Shown: positions 33,700 through 42,146 of the stretch, in pieces
Numbering within the stretch: the first letter of the stretch is position 1
Layout of the letters: each line of letters begins with the position of its first letter
From: a bacterium
GTDB lineage: Bacteria > Myxococcota_A > UBA9160 > SZUA-336
Length of the DNA stretch: 64,000 nt
Assembly: GCA_024226335.1 (NCBI GenBank)
Contig: JAAELY010000333.1
Coordinates: 1 to 64,000 of the forward strand
Direction: 5' to 3'
The notes under the pieces: generated by a model
What the model saw: only the letters and a program-made list of their open reading frames with translations
Database searches by the model: none
What the model was told of the DNA's origin: nothing
Made by a program: the position numbers and the translations under genes

Positions 33700-35166
33700 C
33701 TATTCGGCTTCGGCGGTCTGTTTCGCGGCTTCCTTGAGTTCTTCGAGCGACTCGTGCAAGAAGTCCATCAGGTCCCAAACGTCCGGCATCAGTTCCCTGC
33801 AGACGATGATTCCGAAATCGAGACTTCCGTTGTAGCTCTGCACTGTGATGTTCACACCCACGCCGTCGTTGATCGCCGATACCGGGTAGTTGCCTACGAG
33901 CCTCGAGCCCACTCCGTAGAGCGGGAACTGCGGTCCCGGTACGTTTGAGATCACGACGTTGAACGGCACGTCGATCCAATCCGCAACGGTCGCCCGCGCG
34001 ATCACACGAGCCGCGCGAGCCGCAACGGCGGGCGGCGCGAATTGCGCGAAATCCTGTAGCAGTGTTGCGGGCAGCGCATTGTGCTGTTCCTTCGCGATCC
34101 TCATGGATTCGTGAATCCTCGCCAGGCGAATCAAAGGGTCGGAAACATCAGTGTGCAGTGACGCACTCATGGCTGAAACCTGATTGCCGAAACTTCCCGC
34201 CTGTTCTTCGGTGCGCACGGAGACAGGCACCATCGCAATCAACGGATCTGCAGGCAGTTCCTTCTGCTCGAGCAGATAGCGACGTAGGGCTCCAGAACAC
34301 AGCGCCAGGACCACGTCGTTGACCGTCACGCCCAGCTGGCTCTTGATGTCCTTCACGTCCGCGAGCGGCACCGAGCCGAACGCGAAGCGCCGATGCGGCG
34401 TGATGCGATCATTGAATGGCGTGCGCGGTGCACGGGTCGAGGCTTCCGAGAGCAGTTCGTCGGGTTTGCGTCCCGCGATCCGGCGAATCACCGAAGTTCC
34501 CGGAAGCTCGCCGAATCCAAGGGATCTGGTGAGCGCGGGAAGATTGCGCAAGGAGTCGCGTCCGAGACGGAAGGCCTTGCGAGGAGTCCCCGCAACCGCC
34601 CAGAGTCCACGTGCGAGCATCTCCAATTGTGAAGGTTCCGGTTCCGGACGCCAGGCGCGCCGGGGTGGATCAACGATGCGCGGAACCGGGTCGAGGTCGA
34701 GCAGGCTTGTGAGGATCTCCGCACCTGAAACGCCGTCGATCGCGCAGTGATGGATCTTCGTAAGCTGTGCGAAGAGTCCCTTCTCGAGGCCCTCGATCAC
34801 ATACAGCTCCCAGAGCGGACGGCTGCGATCCAGAGGGCGAGCGACGATGCGGGATACCTGTTCAGCGAGTTGGTGCGCATCGCCCGGAGGTGGCAGGCCA
34901 ATGTTTCGCACATGGAAATCGAGGTCAAAATCCGGATCCTCGATCCAGTAGGGATGATCCAATCCCAGCGGAACCTCCACCAGTCGGCGGCGATACGGCG
35001 GTAGAAGATGGATTCGATCGCTGATTAGTTGTTTGATGTCTTCGAAGCTTGCCGGTGCACCTGGGGAGGTCGATGGATCGAAGATCGCCAGACCGGAAAC
35101 GTGGCCGTAGGTGGTCGGAGTTTCGAGGTTGAGAAAGCTGGTATCGAGCCCGGTGAGCTGTTCCAT
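33700..35166 (-). CDS. Wax ester synthase / diacylglycerol acyltransferase (WS/DGAT)
   Basis: This 488-residue enzyme starts MEQLTGLDTSFLNLETPTT, a typical WS/DGAT opening, and has the catalytic HHCAIDG motif (HHxxxDG, about residue 140), NDVVLALCSGALR near residue 280 and VISNVPGP near 400. All the recognised motifs are intact, so it should esterify acyl-CoA to long-chain alcohols or diacylglycerol and make storage lipid. It is probably transcribed alone, divergent from the TIGR04372 gene. The nearby ligase, SDR and CoA transferase would supply acyl-CoA. Confidence 0.9.
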   Translation of the reverse strand: MEQLTGLDTSFLNLETPTTYGHVSGLAIFDPSTSPGAPASFEDIKQLISDRIHLLPPYRRRLVEVPLGLDHPYWIEDPDFDLDFHVRNIGLPPPGDAHQLAEQVSRIVARPLDRSRPLWELYVIEGLEKGLFAQLTKIHHCAIDGVSGAEILTSLLDLDPVPRIVDPPRRAWRPEPEPSQLEMLARGLWAVAGTPRKAFRLGRDSLRNLPALTRSLGFGELPGTSVIRRIAGRKPDELLSEASTRAPRTPFNDRITPHRRFAFGSVPLADVKDIKSQLGVTVNDVVLALCSGALRRYLLEQKELPADPLIAMVPVSVRTEEQAGSFGNQVSAMSASLHTDVSDPLIRLARIHESMRIAKEQHNALPATLLQDFAQFAPPAVAARAARVIARATVADWIDVPFNVVISNVPGPQFPLYGVGSRLVGNYPVSAINDGVGVNITVQSYNGSLDFGIIVCRELMPDVWDLMDFLHESLEELKEAAKQTAEAE

Positions 35167-35270
35167 GGCGTGCCTCTAGCCGTTGTTGGAAAAGCGAAAC
35201 TGCCAGAGTCCTCTTCTACACCCTTTTCAGGCAGAAGGGTCGAAAATGCTCCGGCGTGGATCCCCTTGAA

Positions 35271-35297
35271 GCCCGGCGCCGAGAGCGTGCGCCGGGC
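35271..35297. other. Hairpin in the divergent WS/DGAT-TIGR04372 intergenic region
   Basis: GCCCGGCGC and GCGCCGGGC pair perfectly (9 bp) around a 9-base loop, about 22 bp before the glycosyltransferase start. No T-run follows on either strand, so it may be a leader structure rather than a terminator. Confidence 0.35.
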
Positions 35298-35318
35298 ATC
35301 CGGAGATCGTAACTTCGG

Positions 35319-36563
35319 GTGAATGGGTCAATCCTGCGAGACAGCGCAGCACTGGGAGCCTCGGAGTTGAAGCGCACGCTGTTGGGGCGGATCGGACGGC
35401 GCCTGGAGCGCTGGTATCAGTCCCTGGCGCGGCGTGTTTTTGGCTTGCCCGTTCTCTTGTTACAGCGCTTGTTCGATTTTCGCTTTGTGGCTTTTACAAC
35501 CGGACGTATCGGCCATCTGGCGTCTGAGCCCGATCTGTTCATCAAAGAAGGGCGACTCGATCTCAGGCCTGATTTCCGCGAGATTGTCCTGGTCAGACCC
35601 GATCGGATCGCCAATGCGAGCATGCTCGAATACTGGGCGCAGTATCTACGCATCGTCCGTTCGCCGCTCCTCACGTGGTTGCTGTGGCCATTCGCGAAGG
35701 ACCCGCGACTGATCTACGACACCCAGGCCTACGCGACTGTGCAGAAATCGACCGCGACCTACGGCAGAATCCTCACGGACTGGGGAGATCGCGCTCCGTT
35801 GCTCGAGTTGACTTCGGAACATCGACGTCGCGGCGAGCGAGTGTTGCGGGAACTCGGTGTGCCCGAGGGAGCGTGGTTTGTCGCCGCTCACTGCCGCGAG
35901 AGCGGATTTGCTCCCAAAGACCAACAGAACTTCCGAAACGCCGACGCTCTTACCTTTATTCCCGCAATCGAGGAGATCGTCAGTCGCGGTGGCTGGTGTA
36001 TTCGACTCGGCGACTCGACGATGAAGCCGCTGCCGTCGATGCGCAATGTCGTCGATTATGCCCTCAGCGACGCCAAGTCGGACTGGATGGATGTCTTTCT
36101 GTGCGCCAGTGCAAGGTGTTTTCTCGGCAGTGCATCGGGGCTGGCGAATCTATCGCCGATATTCGGTGTGCCGTCGGCGCAAGCGAACCAGGTTCCGTTG
36201 TCGGTCGTGGTGCCTTGTGGCAACCCCATGATTGGAATTCCGAAACTGGTGTGGTCTGAAACGGAGGCGCGTTATCTCGATTTCAAGGGAATATTCGACT
36301 CTTCGGTCGAGAGCTTCCGCTACGACGAAGACTGGGATGAAGCGGGTTATCGATTGGTCGACAACACGGCCGACGAAATCCTCGAACTGGTTCGCGAACT
36401 GCTGGAGTATGCAGACGGAGCGCCCGGATACACGCCGGATGACGAACGCCTACAAGCGGCTTTCAAAGGCTTGATGCACGACGGGCACTACAGCTACGGC
36501 GCTCCCGGTCGTGTCGGCCGCGACTTCCTTAGGCGCCACGAAACACTTCTTCCGGGCGGTTGA
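35319..36563 (+). CDS. TIGR04372 family glycosyltransferase
   Basis: This 414-residue protein has no DXD motif of a classical family but carries the TIGR04372 pattern: FAKDPRLIYDT, LTDWGDRAP, WFVAAHCRESG, RGGWCIRLGDS, SASGLANLS and the C-terminal VGRDFLRRH. Proteins of this type occur in polysaccharide clusters and are annotated as putative glycosyltransferases; donor and acceptor are unknown. The start is a GTG at 35319. It stands alone, away from the sugar island, and is the intact relative of the broken copy at 14295-15083, so it may have taken over that gene's role. Confidence 0.78.
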   Translation: MNGSILRDSAALGASELKRTLLGRIGRRLERWYQSLARRVFGLPVLLLQRLFDFRFVAFTTGRIGHLASEPDLFIKEGRLDLRPDFREIVLVRPDRIANASMLEYWAQYLRIVRSPLLTWLLWPFAKDPRLIYDTQAYATVQKSTATYGRILTDWGDRAPLLELTSEHRRRGERVLRELGVPEGAWFVAAHCRESGFAPKDQQNFRNADALTFIPAIEEIVSRGGWCIRLGDSTMKPLPSMRNVVDYALSDAKSDWMDVFLCASARCFLGSASGLANLSPIFGVPSAQANQVPLSVVVPCGNPMIGIPKLVWSETEARYLDFKGIFDSSVESFRYDEDWDEAGYRLVDNTADEILELVRELLEYADGAPGYTPDDERLQAAFKGLMHDGHYSYGAPGRVGRDFLRRHETLLPGG

Positions 36564-36644
36564 GTCGAAGTGGGTTCCTCCCTCGACCCGGCTGGGAGGG
36601 GAGACGGGTGGTGTGAACCGGGTTGAGGGGGAGGGGCTAGTGGT

Positions 36645-36932
36645 TCAACTCTCCAAATCCGACCTGCACTTGGCAGGGCCGGATTTCACCGGCGTTGTTT
36701 CTGAGGGCGAGAACAACGCAGGCTGCGGGTGGAAAGTCTGTTCCAGACAGGCGGGAGTAAACGGCTGTGGACCCGACTGGGACAATGGACCGCTAGCGGT
36801 CGTGGGGAGGGTCTGGTGTACGGGGGTTGGAGTCTGTGGCTCCGTTGCCCAGGTCTGCCCGGCGATCAAGAGCATTCCCGTCAGCAGCATGATTCCAGCA
36901 ATAACGTCGGTCGGGCTCAGGCAGCGTCGCAT
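36645..36932 (-). CDS. Small secreted proline/threonine-rich protein
   Basis: A 95-residue frame begins at ATG 36932 with GGAGG seven to eight bases upstream. Residues about 1-31 form a signal peptide (a basic start, the hydrophobic stretch VIAGIMLLTGMLLIAG, then TWATE). The mature part is short, rich in Pro, Thr and Ser, with two Cys (CLEQ and CRSD). I recognise no family. The strong ribosome site plus signal peptide argue that it is real; absence of homologues would weaken that. Confidence 0.5.
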   Translation of the reverse strand: MRRCLSPTDVIAGIMLLTGMLLIAGQTWATEPQTPTPVHQTLPTTASGPLSQSGPQPFTPACLEQTFHPQPALFSPSETTPVKSGPAKCRSDLES

Positions 36933-37042
36933 TCCAATCCTCCACGGCGGGTCAGCCCGCCTTCTGATAAGGATCATCGGGGGATCGGGGTTCTTCCGCT
37001 GTGAAGTGCTTCACTGCCGGCGAAAAACCTGGCGAAAATCTC

Positions 37043-37428
37043 TCAAGTAGCTGAAATAGAAAAAAAGTTCTGATTTAGGCCCTGTCCGAGCTCTCGAGCG
37101 ATCTGGTTCAGCACCTCTGGCTCCGCGCCAACTCCCAGAGTGAACCGACCGTGACTCAGGTCATCGAGTGTCATCAACTCCTTGGCGAAGGGCACCGGGT
37201 GGCGGAAGTTGGCCGACGCAACCAGAGTTCCCAGGCGGATTCGAGACGTGACCAGGGCCGCAGCGGCCAATGTAGGAACGGCGCCGAACCACGGACCATC
37301 GCGCAGATTGCGCCAGGTGAGGTGGTCGTAGGTCCACGCGTGATCGAGCCGAGTTGCTCGACCATCTGCCAGCGTTCCCGCATCACGGACCAACGTTCCT
37401 CGGGTAGGATTACGACGCCGAAACGCAA
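37043..37428 (-). pseudogene. Broken LLM-class (F420-dependent luciferase-like) monooxygenase
   Basis: The N-terminal piece MRFGVVILPEERWSVMRERW ends at EQLG, and the rest continues in another frame as LDHAWTYDHLTWRNLRDGPW. A missing T restores GFDHAWTYDHL, the family consensus, so one base has been deleted near 37348. The second piece runs to FTLGVGAEPE and then ends with LNQIARELGQ and a stop; the remaining two-thirds of a normal 280-330-residue protein is gone. Two independent lesions make this a clear pseudogene. It lies 4 bp downstream of the GFA-like gene and is probably co-transcribed with it and folA. Confidence 0.78.
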
Positions 37429-37432
37429 GAAC

Positions 37433-37852
37433 TCAGCTGCCGCCCGGGTTCTTGTCGAATTGCCGGACGTCTTCGGGAATCTCGACCCAGTCTTGTTTGC
37501 TCGATGTCCAGACGTGGAGCCGCGGCTTCAGCGAGCGCGTGTCATCGAGCGTGCCCGGTTTGATATTGACGGTGGTCGCCATGGAAATGGGCATGTGATG
37601 GATCCGTGTGCCGCAATCCGCACAGAAGAAACACTCGACGGTCTTGCCAGAGTCTGTTTGGCGCTCGAAGCTGCGCGGTTCCCCGGCGGTCAGCGTGAAG
37701 GATTCCCGCGGTGTGATCATGCTCATGCCGAAAGCGCTACCGGATTGACGCTGACACTCCGTACAATGACACGCTGCGATGGGCGGTTCCGGGCCTTCGA
37801 TGCGGTAGCGGATCTTGCCGCACTGACATCCACCTTCGATCCCCGGTTCCAT
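37433..37852 (-). CDS. GFA family (glutathione-dependent formaldehyde-activating-like) zinc protein
   Basis: This 139-residue protein has the GFA cysteine set: GGCQCGKIRY (residues 7-16), CHCTECQRQSGSAFG (28-42) and FCADCGTRIHH (about 76-86), which binds zinc in the mss4-like fold. Most members have unknown activity and few truly act on S-hydroxymethyl-glutathione. Its start is 23 bp after folA, placing it in the thyA-folA operon. Cytoplasmic; substrate unknown. Confidence 0.88.
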   Translation of the reverse strand: MEPGIEGGCQCGKIRYRIEGPEPPIAACHCTECQRQSGSAFGMSMITPRESFTLTAGEPRSFERQTDSGKTVECFFCADCGTRIHHMPISMATTVNIKPGTLDDTRSLKPRLHVWTSSKQDWVEIPEDVRQFDKNPGGS

Positions 37853-37875
37853 ACTTCGAGTATTGCAGCTGATCG

Positions 37876-38361
37876 CTATTCGCGCCGCTCCAGGGTGAGC
37901 AAGCTGAAGGCGTATTCGTGTTGCTCATCGGCCGAGAAATCGCGTCGCCAGGTTTCCCGCCATTGCGTGCGGTCGAAGCTCGGAAACAGCGTTTCGCCCG
38001 CAACGTCGGCGTGGACCTCTGTCAGGTAGAAAGTTCGCGCCAGCGGAAGGGCCGCTGCATACAAAGCCGCACCGCCGATCACCAAAGCCTCCGGTGCGTT
38101 CGCAGTCAATGCGATGGCGCGCTCCAGACTGTGAGCTACGACCACGCCCTCCGGCGAAAACCCAGGATCTCTACTCAGGACCAGGTTTTCGCGTTTTGGC
38201 AGGGGCCGGCCGATCGATTCGAAGGTTCGGCGTCCCATGATCACCGGCTTGCCCAGCGTGGTGCGTTTGAAGTGCGCGAGATCTTCGGGCAGGCGCCAGG
38301 GCAGTTCGCCCCTTGTGCCAATGACGCGATTTCGCGCGACCGCTGCGATCAGCGAAAGCAC
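37876..38361 (-). CDS. folA: Dihydrofolate reductase
   Basis: This 161-residue enzyme reduces dihydrofolate to tetrahydrofolate with NADPH. Motifs: SLIAAVARNRVIGTRGELPWRLPEDLAHFK (N-terminal, shown as the GELPW/L-P-E-D core with catalytic Asp/Glu), GRRTFESIGRPLP and VIGGAALYAAAL. Start is GTG at 38361, 3 bp after thyA, so the two are co-translated. ThyA makes dihydrofolate, which this enzyme recycles. Ordinary length and motifs. Confidence 0.94.
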   Translation of the reverse strand: MLSLIAAVARNRVIGTRGELPWRLPEDLAHFKRTTLGKPVIMGRRTFESIGRPLPKRENLVLSRDPGFSPEGVVVAHSLERAIALTANAPEALVIGGAALYAAALPLARTFYLTEVHADVAGETLFPSFDRTQWRETWRRDFSADEQHEYAFSLLTLERRE

Positions 38362-38364
38362 TTC

Positions 38365-39159
38365 TCAAACGGCGATCGGCGCTTTGATCGCCGGGTGGCT
38401 GCGGTAGTCCACGAGTTCGATATCGTCGATGCCGAAGTCGAAGATCGATTGCACCTCGGGATTGAGTTTGAGTATCGGCAGAGCGTAGGGCTCGCGCGAA
38501 AGCTGCTCGTCGGCCTGATCGAGGTGGTTCAGGTACAAGTGTGTGTCTCCGAGAGTGTGCACGAAGTCGCCGACCTCCAGCTGGGTCACCTGCGCGATCG
38601 CGTGAGTGAGCAGCGCGTACGAGGCGATGTTGAAAGGCACACCGAGAAAGATGTCAGCGCTGCGCTGATACAGCTGACACGAGAGTCGCCCATCGGCGAC
38701 GTAGAACTGGAACAAGAGGTGGCAGGGCGGCAGAGCCATCTCGTCGAGTTCGCCGACATTCCAGGCGTTCACGATCAGTCTGCGTGAATTGGGATCGCTG
38801 CGGATCTGATCGATCACCCGCGAAATCTGATCGACCGTACTGCCATCGGCGCAGCGCCAGGAGCGCCACTGCGAACCGTAGACCGGACCGAGATCCCCAT
38901 TCGCGTCGGCCCACTCGTCCCAGATACTCACCCCGTGTTCGTGCAGATAGGCCAGGTTCGTATCTCCACGCAGGAACCAGAGAAGTTCGTGGAAGATCGA
39001 CCGCAGATGCAGCTTCTTGGTCGTGAGTGCGGGGAATCCCTGTGCGAGGTCGAAACGCATCTGCCAGCCGAATACGCTGAGCGTTCCGGTACCCGTACGG
39101 TCTTCCTTGCGGTTTCCGTTCTTGCGAACGTGCTCCAGGAGTTTCAGATAGGCGTCCAC
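38365..39159 (-). CDS. thyA: Thymidylate synthase
   Basis: This 264-residue ThyA makes dTMP from dUMP and methylene-tetrahydrofolate. The active-site Cys lies in [12 protein letters not shown] (about residue 146), with [19 protein letters not shown] following and DTHLYLNH towards the C-terminus. Length equals the short form (264). It is followed by folA after 3 bp, the classical thyA-folA pairing. Confidence 0.96.
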   Translation of the reverse strand: MDAYLKLLEHVRKNGNRKEDRTGTGTLSVFGWQMRFDLAQGFPALTTKKLHLRSIFHELLWFLRGDTNLAYLHEHGVSIWDEWADANGDLGPVYGSQWRSWRCADGSTVDQISRVIDQIRSDPNSRRLIVNAWNVGELDEMALPPCHLLFQFYVADGRLSCQLYQRSADIFLGVPFNIASYALLTHAIAQVTQLEVGDFVHTLGDTHLYLNHLDQADEQLSREPYALPILKLNPEVQSIFDFGIDDIELVDYRSHPAIKAPIAV

Positions 39160-39237
39160 TGTACTCCCCTCCCCAGGGAGCCTCAGTATAGGCTTCCACC
39201 GACGCCGACGCGCGCTGCAAGGCGCGCTGGATCGAAA

Positions 39238-40545
39238 TCAGTCCCTTGGACTGGCGGGTACCTGTTCCTCGACCTGCACGTCCAGGTCCCGGCTGCGCTT
39301 CAGCCGCGCCGCTTCCATCTGGGCTCCGAGCTCCTTGCGCAGACTGTCGTCGCGCTCGGTCTCGATCGCCACGCGACGCTCGCGGGCGACCAGAAGCTTG
39401 TTCTCGAGTAGACGCGCGCGGCGCTTCAGGATGCGAGCCGGAAGGGGCTTTGAATTCGCCTCACCCATCAAGTTCACATCCACCCGGATCACGCCCCGAG
39501 ACTGGTCGGTCGACAGAGCGCTCACTTCCAGTTGATTGATGCCTTCGGCGAGCGGAACGAATGCCGAAAAGCTCCCATCCGCGTCCAGAAGCACGTCGCT
39601 GGCCAGCCTGCCCGTCGTCTTGTTGCGGATCTCCAGGCGCTGGATGTCGGCCAGATCAAGGTCCTCGAAGGCGGCGATCAGATCGGCCGGATGCGCCACC
39701 GGCGTGAATACGCCCTCGCTCACGGAGGCCATCTCCTCGGTGACCAGCGGATCGGCCGTGGCGACCTTGCCGATTGCGAATGTGTCGAAGCGAATGCCCT
39801 TGCGGGATTCGTCGCGCGCAGTCGAAATCGCGAGTCGCGCATTACTCATCCGCGAGCGCGGGTCCGGTAGGGTCGGCTGGCCGTCCGTCATGAAGAGCAC
39901 GATCTTGCGGGCATCTGGCCGGGTTTCGCTGGCCGCGTCCAGGCCGCCGGTAAGCTCGGCGGAAGCTGCCCGAACCGCTGCCGCGATGTTCGTCTTACCG
40001 TGCGGTCCTTCATCGAGCAGGCGGTCGAGTCCGCGCGCGACCTTCTTGAAATTGCTGGTCAGAGGCACCGCGGTAAACGCGTCGCGGGTCTGGGGTCGGC
40101 GGTCGCCCGAGAAAGACACCACGCCGACCCGCGTCGTCTCTGGATCCAGTTGATCGAGAAGAGTGCGAGCGGCCGCAATCTCCGCGGCCAGGATCGAGTC
40201 CCCGGGATCGGTACTCGCGGTCGAAATCATCCAGGTAAAGAACGGGAAGAGGAAGGAGCCTTGCTTGCGACCCGTATCGCCGTTTCCGTCTACGTCGGCC
40301 CCCGATGGCGCAGCCGTACTCGTAGAGACGTCAATGACCACGACGACGTCGAACTTGCCCGACTTCCCACCCAGTGCGAGAGCTCGCCCGGAGACGAAGA
40401 CGCGGCCTTCTTCCGTAGCGACCTCGGTGTTGTTCTGAGGCGAGTCCACCGTGAGCCTGAGCTTGCCGGTGGAATCGGCCATGGCCGAAGCTTCGAGCAG
40501 GAAGGCAATGGCCAGAACGGCCAGGCAGGCGGTGCGCGGATACAT
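39238..40545 (-). CDS. Secreted von Willebrand factor A domain protein
   Basis: This 435-residue protein has a signal peptide (residues about 1-23, ending ASAMA). A VWA domain (about 64-265) has the MIDAS motif D72-V-S74-T-S76, a Thr in GKTNIAAAV and Asp in MTDGQPTLP. An unusual calcium-loop-like segment, ADVDGNGDTG (83-92), is inserted directly after the MIDAS start. A beta-rich segment follows, and the last 70 residues are charged and probably coiled coil. The ATG follows GGAGG. Such proteins bind ligands or partners at the cell surface via a divalent metal. Confidence 0.84.
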   Translation of the reverse strand: MYPRTACLAVLAIAFLLEASAMADSTGKLRLTVDSPQNNTEVATEEGRVFVSGRALALGGKSGKFDVVVVIDVSTSTAAPSGADVDGNGDTGRKQGSFLFPFFTWMISTASTDPGDSILAAEIAAARTLLDQLDPETTRVGVVSFSGDRRPQTRDAFTAVPLTSNFKKVARGLDRLLDEGPHGKTNIAAAVRAASAELTGGLDAASETRPDARKIVLFMTDGQPTLPDPRSRMSNARLAISTARDESRKGIRFDTFAIGKVATADPLVTEEMASVSEGVFTPVAHPADLIAAFEDLDLADIQRLEIRNKTTGRLASDVLLDADGSFSAFVPLAEGINQLEVSALSTDQSRGVIRVDVNLMGEANSKPLPARILKRRARLLENKLLVARERRVAIETERDDSLRKELGAQMEAARLKRSRDLDVQVEEQVPASPRD

Positions 40546-40742
40546 GTCGACCTCCGTCGACCGTTCCCCCTTCGGTCCCTGCCAGCCTTTTCGGACAGGG
40601 ATGCTCGTTACCTGATTGTTTTTGAGGGGAAATCACCATTACTGAAAAACCCGCTTTCGGTGCTCGAAACAGTACATCGGGAGTCGTTTTCCCGAGTTGC
40701 GGGGCCTGAACTAGCAGTTGCCCGCTATTGCTCAGGAAGCCC

Positions 40743-40771
40743 TTGACAAACCTGAGCTTTTCCCCTACAAT
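40743..40771 (+). promoter_or_regulatory. Near-consensus sigma-70 promoter for a short RNA
   Basis: TTGACA (40743-40748) and TACAAT (40766-40771) are separated by exactly 17 bp. This is the closest match to the sigma-70 consensus seen in the window, yet no plus-strand gene follows; a terminator lies about 30 bp after the -10 box. Confidence 0.7.
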
Positions 40772-40777
40772 GCCGCC

Positions 40778-40827
40778 GTCCTTTGATATTGAAAACGGTT
40801 CGGCTCGCTTCGGCGGGCCATTTTTTT
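40778..40827 (+). ncRNA. Candidate small non-coding RNA (about 50 nt)
   Basis: A strong promoter predicts a start near 40778, and a UUCG-loop terminator ends at 40827, giving a transcript of about 50 bases with no credible reading frame. It lies in the 288-base gap between the VWA and MarR genes, antisense to neither coding region but pointing at the 3' end of marR. The interval is more AT-rich than the surroundings. It could be a trans-acting sRNA or an orphan leader left by an attenuator; I do not recognise an Rfam family. Confidence 0.5.
40802..40827 (+). terminator. Intrinsic terminator with UUCG tetraloop
   Basis: GGCTCGC and GCGGGCC pair (7 bp, one G-U) around TTCG, followed by A and seven Ts (40821-40827). 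This is a textbook Rho-independent terminator on the plus strand. Confidence 0.8.
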
Positions 40828-40833
40828 GTCGAT

Positions 40834-41316
40834 CTATTTCGCCTTTTGTTTGCTTTTTCGAGTCGCCGCATAGCGCTCGAGCCGATCCGCGAGGTTCCCG
40901 CTTATGCGGGTAAACACCTCCAGGTCTTCTGGGTCCAGGTCTGCCCAGATGGTGTCGATCGCGTCTTGCCGTCGCGCTCTCAGACCGCGCATGACCCGTC
41001 TTCCCGATCCGGACAATCCGTACTCCCGCTGCCGCGCGTCCCGAGTACCGATCGAAACCCGAATCAGGTCCCGGTCGATCAACTGCCGGATCGTTTTCGA
41101 AACCGCGGCCGGTGAGCAATCGCGGCTGCGCGCGAACATCGAAGGCATGAAGTGCTCGGAGGAAATTTCCTCGAGTACCCGCCATTGGGCTTCCGTGAGT
41201 CCCGCAGAACTGGCGAGTTGTTCTCTGCGCACGGCAAAGCTCTCGCTCAAGCGTTGAAGTGCTTCCAGCCCCGCATCGATGGCATCGGCTCGTCTTGCTT
41301 TATTCATCGTACTCAT
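40834..41316 (-). CDS. MarR family transcriptional regulator
   Basis: This 160-residue winged-helix protein shows LTEAQWRVLEEIS (about 39-51), the recognition region RDCSPAAVSKTIRQLIDRDLI and the wing DARQREYGLSGSGRRV. It is divergent from a methyltransferase gene, and TTAACTGTGGTTAA lies immediately upstream of its start, so autoregulation and control of the methyltransferase are likely. ATG 41316 and ATG 41307 are both possible starts. Confidence 0.88.
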   Translation of the reverse strand: MSTMNKARRADAIDAGLEALQRLSESFAVRREQLASSAGLTEAQWRVLEEISSEHFMPSMFARSRDCSPAAVSKTIRQLIDRDLIRVSIGTRDARQREYGLSGSGRRVMRGLRARRQDAIDTIWADLDPEDLEVFTRISGNLADRLERYAATRKSKQKAK

Positions 41317-41319
41317 ATA

Positions 41320-41333
41320 TTAACTGTGGTTAA
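41320..41333. promoter_or_regulatory. Likely MarR operator (TTAAC-N4-GTTAA)
   Basis: The 14-bp inverted repeat TTAACTGTGGTTAA sits in the 55-bp gap between the divergent marR and methyltransferase genes, the expected place for an autoregulatory operator. MarR proteins often bind AT-rich palindromes of this size. Confidence 0.6.
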
Positions 41334-41371
41334 GTAATTTCACAAGCACGACGAGGCCCGGGAGGCTCAAA

Positions 41372-42133
41372 ATGGACATCAACCAATCGATCCAGAAGCG
41401 CTTTGGCGAAGCCGCGAACCAGTACGCGGTGGCCGGTGTGCTCTCCACGGGACCCGACTTCGAACGCCTGATCCAGGCAGCGGAACTGAAGGGACACGAA
41501 CGGGTACTGGATCTGGCGACCGGCACCGCCCATACCGCACTCGCGTTCGCTCCCCATGTGCAGGAGGTCGTCGGTCTGGATCTGACACAAGCGATGTTGG
41601 AGGCCGCAGCGAACCTGGCCCGGGAACGAGGTGTCGACAATCTGATCCTGCAAAAGGGCCTGGCAGAAGCCCTGCCTTTTCCGGACGCGTGTTTCGATCT
41701 GGTCGTTGCGCGCCAGGGGCCTCACCACTTCCGCGCAATCGGGAAGGCAATCTGTGAAGCAGCTCGAGTCTTGAAACCGGGAGGGATATTCGCAGTCATC
41801 GACTCGATCTCACTCGACGATCCGCTCCTGGACACGTTCATGAACGCGGTTGAGATTCTGCGCGATTCATCCCATGTGCGAAATCACAACCTGGCGCAGT
41901 GGCGGGGATTCTGCGAAGTAGCCGGGATGCGCGTCGAAGCGCAGGACGCCTGGCGAGTGCGGCTCGAGTTTGACGATTGGCTCGAGCGAGGTGGCACTTC
42001 GCCCACCGCATCGGCCCAACTGCGCCAGATGTTCGACACGGCGACTGCAGAAGTCCGGGAAGCCTACGAAATCGATACTCCCCGGAGCTATGACTTCAGT
42101 CTGCCCGTTGGTCTCACCAAAGCGCGTCTTTGA
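41372..42133 (+). CDS. Class I SAM-dependent methyltransferase (methyltransferase type 11)
   Basis: This 253-residue protein has the SAM motif VLDLATGTAHTAL (about 46-58), VVGLDLTQAMLEAA (motif II), LPFPDACFDLVVARQGPHHF (motif IV) and ARVLKPGGIFAVID (motif V). It is like UbiE/COQ5-type enzymes, although menaquinone or ubiquinone function is not shown. Divergent to marR with a shared operator, so it may be induced by the MarR ligand and modify that compound. Confidence 0.87.
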   Translation: MDINQSIQKRFGEAANQYAVAGVLSTGPDFERLIQAAELKGHERVLDLATGTAHTALAFAPHVQEVVGLDLTQAMLEAAANLARERGVDNLILQKGLAEALPFPDACFDLVVARQGPHHFRAIGKAICEAARVLKPGGIFAVIDSISLDDPLLDTFMNAVEILRDSSHVRNHNLAQWRGFCEVAGMRVEAQDAWRVRLEFDDWLERGGTSPTASAQLRQMFDTATAEVREAYEIDTPRSYDFSLPVGLTKARL

Positions 42134-42146
42134 GGCATCGGCCGTT

